From Acidobacteriota bacterium (lineage in GTDB: Bacteria; Acidobacteriota; Terriglobia; Terriglobales; Acidobacteriaceae): a stretch of DNA of 5,120 bases. A model generated the notes under the pieces. The model was not told the origin of the DNA and ran no database searches. It saw only the letters and a program-made list of their open reading frames with translations. Positions within the stretch are counted from its first letter, which is position 1. Every line of letters starts with the position of its first letter. The position numbers and the translations under genes are program-made. Shown in pieces: positions 1-5,120 of the stretch. Where the stretch lies: contig JAJXZK010000307.1 in the NCBI GenBank assembly GCA_021780095.1, positions 1 through 5,120 on the forward strand, written 5' to 3'.

Positions 1-227
1 CCCGCTGCCTGGTAGGTAATTGGGGGTTTAGGTTACGCACGTGGCTTGCCCGGGCCGCCAGGCCAAGGCCACATTGCCAAATGTGATATTCGTCACAATC
101 AGCAGGCAGCCCAAGGTTCACCCGATGCATCTTAACGCTCGTCTACATTCCTTCAAGTTTGCCGTCTGTAATCCACCGATTGAAATTGAAACGTACTTGC
201 TTCGAAATTCTCTGTGGAGGCTTCTCG
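1..227. other. Leader region without a convincing gene
   Basis: I find no credible coding sequence here. One frame is open from the left edge to a stop at 84-86, but its translation is arginine-rich and resembles no protein I know. The frame of the downstream kinase is also open from a GTG at 41, but residues 1 to about 88 of that reading look like translated non-coding DNA. The region does hold a Crp-type palindrome (82-97) and, at its right end, the ribosome binding site for the ATG at 228. I could not identify a convincing -35/-10 promoter pair. A TACATT at 144-149 is only a four-of-six match to a -10 box and has no -35 partner. Confidence 0.6.
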
Positions 228-1066
228 ATGCAATCCAGGGCATCCATCCTGGTAGTCGACGACGACCCTGTTCATCTCCGAATCTACGGCTGGATTATGA
301 ATGCGGCGGGATTGAGCAACGTGATCTTGCGCTGCGGCATGCAAGGGACGAACTGGAAGAACGGGTCCAGGAACGGACCACGGAACTGAAGGCTGCGATT
401 CGTGAGCTTGAGGCATTCTCATACACGGTCGCACACGATCTCCGAGGGCCGCTGGATGCTGTTAGCGGAATCGGATTTGTATTGCAGAAGGATTATGCGA
501 ATAGCATGAGAGCGGACGGGCAGGAGATGCTACAGAGCCTCCGCGACACGTCAACGCGGATGGCAACTCTAATCGACGATTTGTTAAATCTCTCGCGCGC
601 TGGAACTTCGGCAGTGGGGCGGTCTACTGTCGATCTAAGCGCATTGGCAACCTCGATTGCGGAAGAATTGACAGCCGCCGAGCCCGGCCGGAATGTTCAC
701 TTCACAATTGCTGCGGGAGCCATTGTGTTGGCCGATGCTGGGCTGATGCGAGTGGTGCTCGAGAATCTGATTCGAAATGCATGGAAATACACCGAGAAGA
801 CGACTGCCGTCTCCATAGAATTTGGATACAAACGGGCGGCGCAAGAAATTGTCTGCTTTGTGCGTGACAATGGCGCCGGATTCAATCCGAAGTTTGCGGA
901 CCGCTTGTTCAAGCCGTTCCAACGTCTCCACACGCAAGGGGAGTTTGTCGGAACAGGAATCGGATTGGCGACGGTGCAGCGGATCATTTCTCGCCATGGC
1001 GGAAGGGTTTGGGCTGAGGGCAACTTGGGCGAGGGCGCAACGTTCTATTTTGCGCTCGATTTGTAA
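41..1066 (+). CDS. Histidine kinase core (HisKA + HATPase), 5' end damaged
   Basis: This frame encodes the catalytic core of a two-component sensor kinase, which autophosphorylates a histidine and passes the phosphate to a response regulator. Numbered from the GTG at 41, residues about 93-122 form a charged coiled coil ending ERTTEL. The H-box follows with His132 in AHDLRGPL. The ATPase domain has an N-box with Asn246 (NLIRNAWKY), a G1 box DNGAG (276-280), the F box around FKPFQR, and a G2 box GTGIGL (304-309). The C-terminus is typical. No transmembrane segment is visible, so it would be cytoplasmic. The interval is the maximal open frame. The GTG at 41 has no good ribosome site and residues 1 to about 88 look non-coding. 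The true start was probably the ATG at 228 in another frame, so expression of this kinase is doubtful. No ATG, GTG or TTG lies in frame between the junction and the H-box. It may be co-transcribed with the oxidoreductase 41 bases downstream. Confidence 0.7.
   Translation: MACPGRQAKATLPNVIFVTISRQPKVHPMHLNARLHSFKFAVCNPPIEIETYLLRNSLWRLLDAIQGIHPGSRRRPCSSPNLRLDYECGGIEQRDLALRHARDELEERVQERTTELKAAIRELEAFSYTVAHDLRGPLDAVSGIGFVLQKDYANSMRADGQEMLQSLRDTSTRMATLIDDLLNLSRAGTSAVGRSTVDLSALATSIAEELTAAEPGRNVHFTIAAGAIVLADAGLMRVVLENLIRNAWKYTEKTTAVSIEFGYKRAAQEIVCFVRDNGAGFNPKFADRLFKPFQRLHTQGEFVGTGIGLATVQRIISRHGGRVWAEGNLGEGATFYFALDL
82..97. promoter_or_regulatory. Crp/Fnr-family binding site (TGTGA-N6-TCACA)
   Basis: The sequence reads TGTGA, the spacer TATTCG, then TCACA. 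This is a perfect inverted repeat with the exact half-sites and spacing of the CRP consensus, and it is preceded by AAA as in the extended consensus. It does not fit the FNR form (TTGAT-N4-ATCAA). The site is centred about 138 bases before the ATG at 228, a plausible distance for an activator or repressor acting on the kinase/oxidoreductase transcript. A ten-base exact match is unlikely by chance in 5 kb. Binding, and which Crp-like protein would bind, are inferred. Confidence 0.5.
228..389 (+). pseudogene. Truncated response-regulator receiver domain (N-terminal remnant)
   Basis: A good ribosome binding site (GTGGAGG, about 213-219) lies eight bases before an ATG at 228, marking this as the original gene start. 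The first 28 residues are a textbook receiver opening: beta-strand 1 ILVV, the acidic pocket DDD at residues 11-13, then helix 1 ending NAAG. After that the frame loses all receiver similarity and stops at 387-389, giving a 53-residue product. The phosphoacceptor Asp, the conserved Thr/Ser and the Lys are missing. From about 302 the neighbouring (-1) frame carries the coiled coil and core of a histidine kinase. I infer that a deletion joined a receiver gene, or a receiver-kinase hybrid, to the kinase part out of frame. A single sequencing error cannot explain it, because about 90 receiver residues are absent. Confidence 0.65.
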
Positions 1067-1107
1067 GCGATTACGCGCAACACTAGAGTGGTGGAGGAGG
1101 AGAGGAC

Positions 1108-1866
1108 TTGGAACGCAGGATGTACAGTGCGCGGCTGCTAGAGAAGACACTCTTGTCTGAAAGTGCGCAGTGTTATCACCTGGAGTTCGATATTCCTGAG
1201 CTCGAGAATTTTGACTTTGAGGCGGGACAGTTTATTTCCTTGGTCGCCGAAGATGGTCGTGGAAAATCTCAGACTCGCGCTTATTCGATTGCCTCGACGC
1301 CCCGCGACAATCGATTCGATCTTTGCCTGGATCGGGTGGACGGAGGCTTTTTGTCGAACCAGCTTGCGGATGCGAAACCCGGTGCTAATTTTCCTTTTCA
1401 CGGCCCATATGGCATGTTTACGTTACGCCGGCCACTGGTGGATTCGGTATTGATCGCCGCCGGCACTGGGATTGCGCCGATGCGTGGTTTCGTAGAGACT
1501 TTGTTCCCGAGCGTAGCAGAAGACAGAAGCGACGGGAAGCACTTGTGGCTGGTCTATGGCGCGCGGCACGAGTCTGAGATCTACTATGAACATTATTTCG
1601 AGAAGACTGCGGCGGAGCACGCCAATTTTCATTTTTTGCCAACCGTGAGCCATCCCCACGAGGGTTGGGAGGGTCTGCGGGGAAATGTCGAGATGCATGT
1701 GAAAAAGCTATGTCTCGACGTCCCAGGCTTGGACTCCCCAAGCGGCGACGCAAAGCCGGAGCGGGCTTATATCTGCGGCCTGAATGACATGGTTGCGGCC
1801 AATCGAGCGCAGTTAAAGGAGTTAGGTTGGGATCGAAAGCAAATCGTCTTCGAGCGGTACGACTGA
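1108..1866 (+). CDS. FAD-dependent NAD(P)H oxidoreductase, ferredoxin-NADP reductase superfamily
   Basis: This is a 252-residue flavoprotein predicted to move electrons between NAD(P)H and a partner such as ferredoxin or flavodoxin through bound FAD. The N-terminal beta-barrel (about 5-105) has the FAD-binding motif RAYS (57-60) and the phosphate-binding stretch GGFLSNQL (79-86). The C-terminal nucleotide domain starts with VLIAAGTGIAPM (GTGIAP at 119-124), continues with VYGAR (149-153) and the CGLNDM element (223-228), and ends in an ERYD tail. No cysteine cluster for a 2Fe-2S centre is present, so it is a stand-alone reductase rather than an oxygenase-type reductase. The start is TTG at 1108: AGGAGG at 1095-1100 sits seven bases before it, whereas the in-frame ATG at 1120 is too far from any ribosome site. 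It follows the damaged kinase by 41 bases and faces the LytTR regulator, with stops nine bases apart. The substrate cannot be read from the sequence. Confidence 0.88.
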   Translation: MERRMYSARLLEKTLLSESAQCYHLEFDIPELENFDFEAGQFISLVAEDGRGKSQTRAYSIASTPRDNRFDLCLDRVDGGFLSNQLADAKPGANFPFHGPYGMFTLRRPLVDSVLIAAGTGIAPMRGFVETLFPSVAEDRSDGKHLWLVYGARHESEIYYEHYFEKTAAEHANFHFLPTVSHPHEGWEGLRGNVEMHVKKLCLDVPGLDSPSGDAKPERAYICGLNDMVAANRAQLKELGWDRKQIVFERYD

Positions 1867-1871
1867 GTGCC

Positions 1872-1910
1872 CCTGCTAGAGATTGAAAAGCTCTCGCAGG
1901 CGTTTTGTTT
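1872..1910 (+). terminator. Probable intrinsic terminator of the + strand transcript
   Basis: Six bases after the oxidoreductase stop, CCTGC (1872-1876) can pair with GCAGG (1896-1900) and GAGA (1879-1882) with TCTC (1892-1895). A two-base bulge (TA) lies on the left arm and the loop is about nine bases. The T-rich run CGTTTTGTTT follows at 1901-1910. Hairpin plus T-run on the + strand fits a Rho-independent terminator for the kinase/oxidoreductase transcript. It lies inside the last codons of the convergent LytTR gene, so the same bases serve both. The bulge and the interrupted T-run make it moderate rather than strong. Confidence 0.5.
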
Positions 1911-2751
1911 GACCCCGACTGACGGGAATCTCTGTATGGCGTCGATCATCCATGCGCAGCTGATAACTGGATTTAAACCACGGCACAACTTCCTGAATGC
2001 GATGGATGTTCACCACAAAGGAACGGTGGGCGCGCCAAAATAATTCCGGGTCCAGCAACTCCAGCAAGTCTTCAAGAGTTCTGCAATTTGACTGACCTTC
2101 GATGGAGTGGGTCGCGACGCTGATCGTTCCTTCTTCAATGGATGCGAAGCAAATATCGCGCTGCTCAACGAGCAAAAGACGGCCCCCAACACGAAGGACA
2201 ATTTTGGCGGCGGTGCTTTTTACGGGGGTTTGTTGCTGCTCCAGCAGACGCACCAGAGCATCCAGTCGCTCGTCGACCGCGTTGGCTGCAGGAGCGACTT
2301 CTGTCGAAGCCTCTTTCGCAACTGATGATTTGGCGGCCGTTGTTGCCGTTGGAAAAGGAGATCCAGCCGCGACCTCTGCCAGACGGTTTCTGACTCGTTC
2401 GAGGGTGTGCCGGACTCGCTTCTCATCGAACGGCTTTAGCAGGTAATCCACCGCATTTACCTCAAAAGCGCGAACCGCATATCGATCAAAAGCGGTGGCG
2501 AAGACAATGTTGGGTAGCGGCGACTTGCGCCCTTTTTCGAGCAGTTTCTTGAGCACTGCAAAGCCATCGAGTCCGGGCATCTGCACGTCGAGGAAAACTA
2601 CGTCGGGCTGATGTGCGCGCACCAATTCCACGGCTTCCACGCCATTCTTTCCCTGGGCGACAATTTCTACGTCGTCCGATTTGCGAAGCAAATACTCCAG
2701 TTCTTGGCGCGCCAGTTGTTCGTCGTCGACAATCACGGCTCGGATGGTCAT
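1876..2751 (-). CDS. LytTR-family response regulator
   Basis: This is a complete 291-residue DNA-binding response regulator of the LytR/AlgR type. The receiver domain (about 3-120) has the acidic pocket VDDE (8-11), phosphoacceptor Asp55 in VFLDVQMPG, Thr86 in FATAFD and Lys106 in LLKPF, so all switch residues are present. An Ala/Thr/Ser-rich linker (about 125-183) follows, then the LytTR DNA-binding domain (about 184-290) with the characteristic FWRAHRSFVVNI stretch (238-249) and IPVSR near the end. It would be phosphorylated by a LytS-like membrane kinase and bind promoter direct repeats as a dimer. The ATG start is fixed by an in-frame TAA two codons upstream (2755-2757), although the ribosome site is weak. 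No sensor kinase lies next to it: downstream is the convergent oxidoreductase and upstream a zinc-ribbon membrane protein 124 bases away. Its targets are unknown. Confidence 0.93.
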   Translation of the reverse strand: MTIRAVIVDDEQLARQELEYLLRKSDDVEIVAQGKNGVEAVELVRAHQPDVVFLDVQMPGLDGFAVLKKLLEKGRKSPLPNIVFATAFDRYAVRAFEVNAVDYLLKPFDEKRVRHTLERVRNRLAEVAAGSPFPTATTAAKSSVAKEASTEVAPAANAVDERLDALVRLLEQQQTPVKSTAAKIVLRVGGRLLLVEQRDICFASIEEGTISVATHSIEGQSNCRTLEDLLELLDPELFWRAHRSFVVNIHRIQEVVPWFKSSYQLRMDDRRHTEIPVSRGQTKRLRELFNL

Positions 2752-2875
2752 GGCTTAAGTTCACTCTACATCAGGGAAAGATGTTTCGACCAAGTGCGAG
2801 AATCGTGGAGAATTGCGGGCATGTGTGTACGCTGAGGATTGGGAAACAGAGAAAGGGCAGGTGCAACGGTTTTGT

Positions 2876-3403
2876 TCAGGGGCGATACGCGGTGAGGCGC
2901 GCGGGTGTGTTGTCGTCGGCTAAATCGTGTCCGCAGTGAGTGCAGTGAAGGTCGGTGACTCGCACGCTTTCATGGCAAATGCCGCAATTGGGAGAGACGC
3001 GATAGGCGCATTGCGGGCAATAATTGATATTGCTGTCCACCTTCGTGCCGCAGCAGGGGCACTGCGACAGGACCGGTTGCCGCAGGAGAAAATACAATAC
3101 CGGACCGATGCCGCCCTGCAAGACAATGCTCAGCAGAATCCAGAGCCACTTCCCCATGTTCCGACGTGGCGCGTCCTCGCTGATATAGCCGATCATTAGC
3201 ATGTAGACGGCAACAAGCGCTCCCCAGGAAGCTCCGAAATAGACGTGCACGGGAAACGGGCTATGGTAGTGGGTATGCAGGACGAAGAAGAAAAGATACT
3301 GAATGCCGACGAAGGCCACGAAGGCTAGAACGATCGACCATCGTGGAATGAGGGTGAGTTCTTCGCTGACAGAGAATGACGAATTGGAATCGCTGCGGGC
3401 CAT
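2876..3403 (-). CDS. Membrane protein with C-terminal double zinc ribbon
   Basis: This 175-residue protein has no function I can name. Three hydrophobic segments (about 22-42, 52-73 and 87-108) should place it in the cytoplasmic membrane. The third, with GIGPVLYFLLRQP, resembles the short hydrophobic hairpin of the PLDc_N type. The C-terminal third holds two zinc-ribbon units. The first uses C115/C118 and C129/C132 (CPCCG, then YCPQC). The second uses C140/C143 and C154/C157 (CGIC, then CTHCG). Such ribbons usually bind structural zinc and mediate contacts with protein or nucleic acid. The ATG is the only usable start, because an in-frame stop lies seven codons upstream (3422-3424), but no clear Shine-Dalgarno sequence precedes it. 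It may share a transcript with the LytTR gene 124 bases downstream, though a separate promoter is equally possible. Confidence 0.85.
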   Translation of the reverse strand: MARSDSNSSFSVSEELTLIPRWSIVLAFVAFVGIQYLFFFVLHTHYHSPFPVHVYFGASWGALVAVYMLMIGYISEDAPRRNMGKWLWILLSIVLQGGIGPVLYFLLRQPVLSQCPCCGTKVDSNINYCPQCAYRVSPNCGICHESVRVTDLHCTHCGHDLADDNTPARLTAYRP

Positions 3404-3527
3404 TTTTTGTTGAATAACGTTTCACACACGCGCGGGACGAATACCACGCCTTTGAATCCAGAAAAAATATCGGGTCCCAAGAACAGTCATCGATCGAACA
3501 TGTTCCAAAACAGTGGTGCAAATAGCT
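3404..3527. other. Intergenic region with palindromes upstream of the zinc-ribbon gene
   Basis: These 124 bases separate the end of the sigma operon from the zinc-ribbon gene, both on the - strand. Two overlapping palindromes stand out: TCGATCGA (3490-3497) and GAACATGTTC (3496-3505). A run of T (A on the - strand) lies at 3403-3408, against the zinc-ribbon start. I see no convincing -35/-10 pair and no hairpin with a T-run that would terminate the sigma operon. The palindromes could be an operator for the zinc-ribbon gene, but that is only a suggestion from position. Confidence 0.3.
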
Positions 3528-3998
3528 CTATCGAACCATGGAGTCCAGGCGCGAGGTCACGCGATGATCGATTCGTCTGGTCCCGCCACCATTGCGCGTA
3601 CGCAAGAACACGAGGAACAGGGTTACCAGGGTGACAGGGAACAACCACGCGATCACGTACACAAACTGCAACTCGGAAGCTGGGAAATTCTTCGGATCCA
3701 GCAGCATCTGCATTCCGCTCCAGAACACCGGCGTCAGTACCAGAAAAAGCAAGGAAAATCCGAGGATCGTGATTCCAATTCCGTGACGTAGTCGACGCCG
3801 CCGTTCGGAAAATTCGACAGCTTGTTCACGAACCCGGCGTTGCGCACGGCACACCATCGCACGATCGGCTACTCCTCCAACAGTAAGTAGAGAGGTCGCA
3901 AATTCCTGTTCCTCGGCGGAGAAGATCATCGACGCGGGACTCGAGCTCGCGCTGGATTCTCCGCCACTCGGCCGGATGGTGATGGGATCATGCCTCAC
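3528..3998 (-). CDS. Two-helix membrane protein, candidate anti-sigma factor
   Basis: This 156-residue protein is translationally coupled to the ECF sigma gene. Its GTG start overlaps the sigma TGA in the sequence GTGA (3995-3998), and GAGGTG lies just upstream as ribosome site. The N-terminal about 70 residues are hydrophilic, with a charged helix-prone stretch (about 50-72, rich in Arg and Glu). Two strong membrane segments follow (about 73-93 and 112-132) with a short loop between them and a basic C-terminal tail. Both ends should be cytoplasmic, so the N-terminal part could hold the sigma factor at the membrane. The HxxxCxxC motif of zinc-binding anti-sigma domains is absent and only one cysteine (C50) is present, so I do not recognise the family. 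The anti-sigma role is inferred from gene order, topology and coupling. It could instead be an unrelated membrane protein. Confidence 0.8.
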   Translation of the reverse strand: MRHDPITIRPSGGESSASSSPASMIFSAEEQEFATSLLTVGGVADRAMVCRAQRRVREQAVEFSERRRRLRHGIGITILGFSLLFLVLTPVFWSGMQMLLDPKNFPASELQFVYVIAWLFPVTLVTLFLVFLRTRNGGGTRRIDHRVTSRLDSMVR

Positions 3999-4618
3999 GG
4001 CTGCACCTCACGATTTGCATCCGGGTGCAGTTCCAAAACAGGTTTCATTGCGGCCATTCCGCGATAAAGTCGCGACTTTACGGTGGACAGCGGCGCACTG
4101 CTGATTTGGGCGATTTCTTCCAGCGACATTTCCTCGTGGAAACGAAGGACCAGCACTTCGCGGTAGAGCGGATGCAGGGTGAGAAGGGCACGGCCAATGC
4201 GAGCGGCCCGCTCTCCCGTGTGAAAATGATCGAAGGGTGAGGGAAGGTCAGCCGCGATCTCAACAGGGCGGTCATTCTCGGGATCGGTTACTTCATCCAG
4301 GCTAAGGGTAACGCGTTTGCGGGTGTGGTCGATCATGAGATTCCGTGCGATCGCAAACATCCAAGTTTCGAAACGCGAACGACCACTGAATTGCGAGCCC
4401 CGTTCCAATACTCGAAGCCACGTCTCCTGAAACAGATCCTGCGCCAAGTCGCGGTTTCCTGTAAGAAACAGCAAATAGCGGAACAGCCGGTGCTGGTAGC
4501 GTTCGATCAACTGCTCCATCATCTCCGGATCGTGACGACGAAGGGCAACAACAATATCAGCGTTTGCGGCCTGCGCCTGCTGGGTGTCGACGAGCGCGGC
4601 AATTTGAGAATATGCCAT
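3995..4618 (-). CDS. ECF (group 4) RNA polymerase sigma factor
   Basis: This sigma-70-family factor of the extracytoplasmic function type directs RNA polymerase to a dedicated promoter set. From the ATG at 4618 it has 207 residues. Region 2 (about 30-102) contains the helix with DLAQDLFQETWLRV and the -10 recognition stretch RFETWMFAIARNLMIDHTRKR. Region 4 (about 143-196) has LHPLYREVLVLRFHEEMSLEEIA and the helix-turn-helix STVKSRLYRGM that reads the -35 element. The length is usual for the family. The start is uncertain: the same frame extends upstream to an ATG at 4690, where AAAGG lies about 11 bases before it, and to a GTG at 4804. I prefer 4618 because it leaves a normal N-terminal arm, but a hairpin overlaps its ribosome site. 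The downstream membrane protein overlaps by four bases, and the two probably form a sigma/anti-sigma pair. Confidence 0.9.
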   Translation of the reverse strand: MAYSQIAALVDTQQAQAANADIVVALRRHDPEMMEQLIERYQHRLFRYLLFLTGNRDLAQDLFQETWLRVLERGSQFSGRSRFETWMFAIARNLMIDHTRKRVTLSLDEVTDPENDRPVEIAADLPSPFDHFHTGERAARIGRALLTLHPLYREVLVLRFHEEMSLEEIAQISSAPLSTVKSRLYRGMAAMKPVLELHPDANREVQP

Positions 4619-4619
4619 G

Positions 4620-4636
4620 GTCTCTTTTGTAGAGAC
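4620..4636 (-). promoter_or_regulatory. Hairpin directly before the likely sigma-factor start
   Basis: A perfect six-base inverted repeat, GTCTCT (4620-4625) and AGAGAC (4631-4636), has a five-base loop. On the - strand transcript it ends one base before the ATG at 4618. The only purine-rich stretch available as ribosome site, AAAAGAGA, spans its loop and 3' arm, so folding would hide it. If translation starts at 4618, this could limit sigma synthesis. If it starts at 4690, the repeat is simply coding sequence. Confidence 0.3.
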
Positions 4637-4812
4637 GTCTGCCCGGTCCAGAAAGACGCGGTGAGCGAGGGGATTTTCTCGGAAACGCATAATGGCTGTC
4701 GCCTTTATTTTTTCACGATTCAGGGTTTGAAAGCTGAAATATGGGCGTGCGGCTCCTTCGTGGGCGAAGATAAGGCGAACGGAACCGCGATACAGAGGGT
4801 ACACTACTCATT

Positions 4813-5120
4813 ATGCAGGTGTTGTATGGATTGCATGCGGTGGAAGAGGCGATTCGCTCAGGCAATCGACGTCTGGAATCCGTAGTGATCTCTCGTCAGC
4901 GACAGGATATGCGTCTGTATAGAATCGCGGAGGCGTGCCAGGCCGCCGGGATTCCGGTGCGAATGGAATCGAAGGAGCAGCTGACGAGACTCGCGCGCAC
5001 CGACGCTCACCAGGGAGTTGTGGCGTTGGTGGCCGAACGCGGATATTCCTCGCTGGATGAGTTGGCGCAGTGCGAAGGACACGATCTTTTTCTGTTGGCT
5101 CTGGACGGCATCGAGGATCC
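4813..5120 (+). CDS. rlmB: RlmB/TrmH-family 23S rRNA 2'-O-methyltransferase (partial, 3' end outside window)
   Basis: The first 102 codons of an RNA ribose methyltransferase run to the right edge of the window. The N-terminus (VLYGLHAVEEAI) matches the start of the RlmB substrate-binding domain. About 65 residues in comes the hallmark HQGVVALV, corresponding to the HQG motif that precedes the linker. The final residues, LLALDGIEDP, are the beginning of the SPOUT domain, where the family continues DPxNxGA. RlmB methylates the 2'-OH of G2251 in the peptidyl-transferase region of 23S rRNA, using S-adenosylmethionine. Other family members modify tRNA or other rRNA sites, and the catalytic and knot motifs needed to choose lie beyond the edge. 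The ATG at 4813 gives the expected N-terminus. AGAGGG (4794-4799) is a possible but distant ribosome site. The gene diverges from the sigma factor, sharing an upstream region of about 190 bases. Confidence 0.88.
   Translation, partial: MQVLYGLHAVEEAIRSGNRRLESVVISRQRQDMRLYRIAEACQAAGIPVRMESKEQLTRLARTDAHQGVVALVAERGYSSLDELAQCEGHDLFLLALDGIED

Noticed and set aside
302..389. Programmed -1 frameshifting to join the receiver fragment with the kinase
   Set aside because: No slippery heptamer is present in the overlap, and the joined protein would still lack most of the receiver domain.
635..1150. A 171-residue open frame on the - strand opposite the kinase
   Set aside because: It is a shadow of the kinase ATPase domain, whose motifs are unmistakable on the + strand. 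The antisense translation looks random.
3490..3506. Possible LexA (SOS) box at CGAACATGTTCC
   Set aside because: The Gram-positive/actinobacterial type box needs four bases between GAAC and GTTC. Here there are two, so it does not fit.
4712..4740. Possible sigma-70 promoter for the methyltransferase gene (TTCACG, 17 bases, TGAAAT)
   Set aside because: Each box matches only four of six consensus positions. Such matches are common by chance, so I do not list it as a feature.
4325..4885. A 186-residue open frame on the + strand opposite the sigma factor gene
   Set aside because: It is antisense to strongly conserved sigma regions 2 and the leader, and overlaps the RlmB start in a different frame. 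Its translation has no recognisable domain and no ribosome site.
5115..5120. GGATCC at the very end, which could suggest a cloning junction
   Set aside because: The bases encode the expected continuation of the SPOUT motif (GIEDP), so this is natural coding sequence cut by the window edge.

Overview
This window comes from a bacterial chromosome of moderately high G+C. The protein styles point to the Acidobacteriota (Terriglobia / Koribacter-like): an acidobacterial-looking receiver N-terminus, a membrane protein with a C-terminal double zinc ribbon, and an ECF sigma factor co-translated with a small two-helix membrane protein. This assignment is recalled family resemblance, not a search result. 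Genes are densely packed and there is no tRNA, rRNA, CRISPR array or insertion sequence.

Left part, + strand (1-1910). A 227-base leader carries a perfect TGTGA-N6-TCACA palindrome of the Crp/Fnr family. Next comes a broken signalling gene. A well-placed ribosome binding site and ATG at 228 open a receiver domain that stops after about 28 residues. The sequence then passes, in a different frame, into an intact-looking histidine kinase core ending at 1066. After 41 bases follows a TTG-started FAD/NAD(P)H oxidoreductase of the ferredoxin-NADP reductase superfamily (1108-1866). A hairpin plus T-run just after its stop looks like an intrinsic terminator.

Middle part, - strand (1876-3403). This holds a complete LytTR response regulator without an adjacent sensor kinase, and upstream of it a three-helix membrane protein with two C-terminal zinc-binding CxxC...CxxC ribbons.

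Right part. On the - strand an ECF sigma factor (3995 to about 4618) overlaps by four bases (GTGA) a 156-residue two-helix protein that is probably its partner or anti-sigma factor. On the + strand, diverging from the sigma gene, begins an RlmB/TrmH-family 23S rRNA 2'-O-methyltransferase. It runs off the right edge just as its SPOUT methyltransferase domain starts.

The window is mostly regulatory: three signalling modules (a damaged kinase, an orphan LytTR regulator and an ECF sigma/membrane protein pair) beside a redox enzyme and an rRNA modification gene. I see no clear sign of a wholly new system. The most useful oddities are the receiver/kinase chimera, the Crp-type site upstream of it, the hairpin abutting the likely sigma start, and the non-zinc candidate anti-sigma factor.
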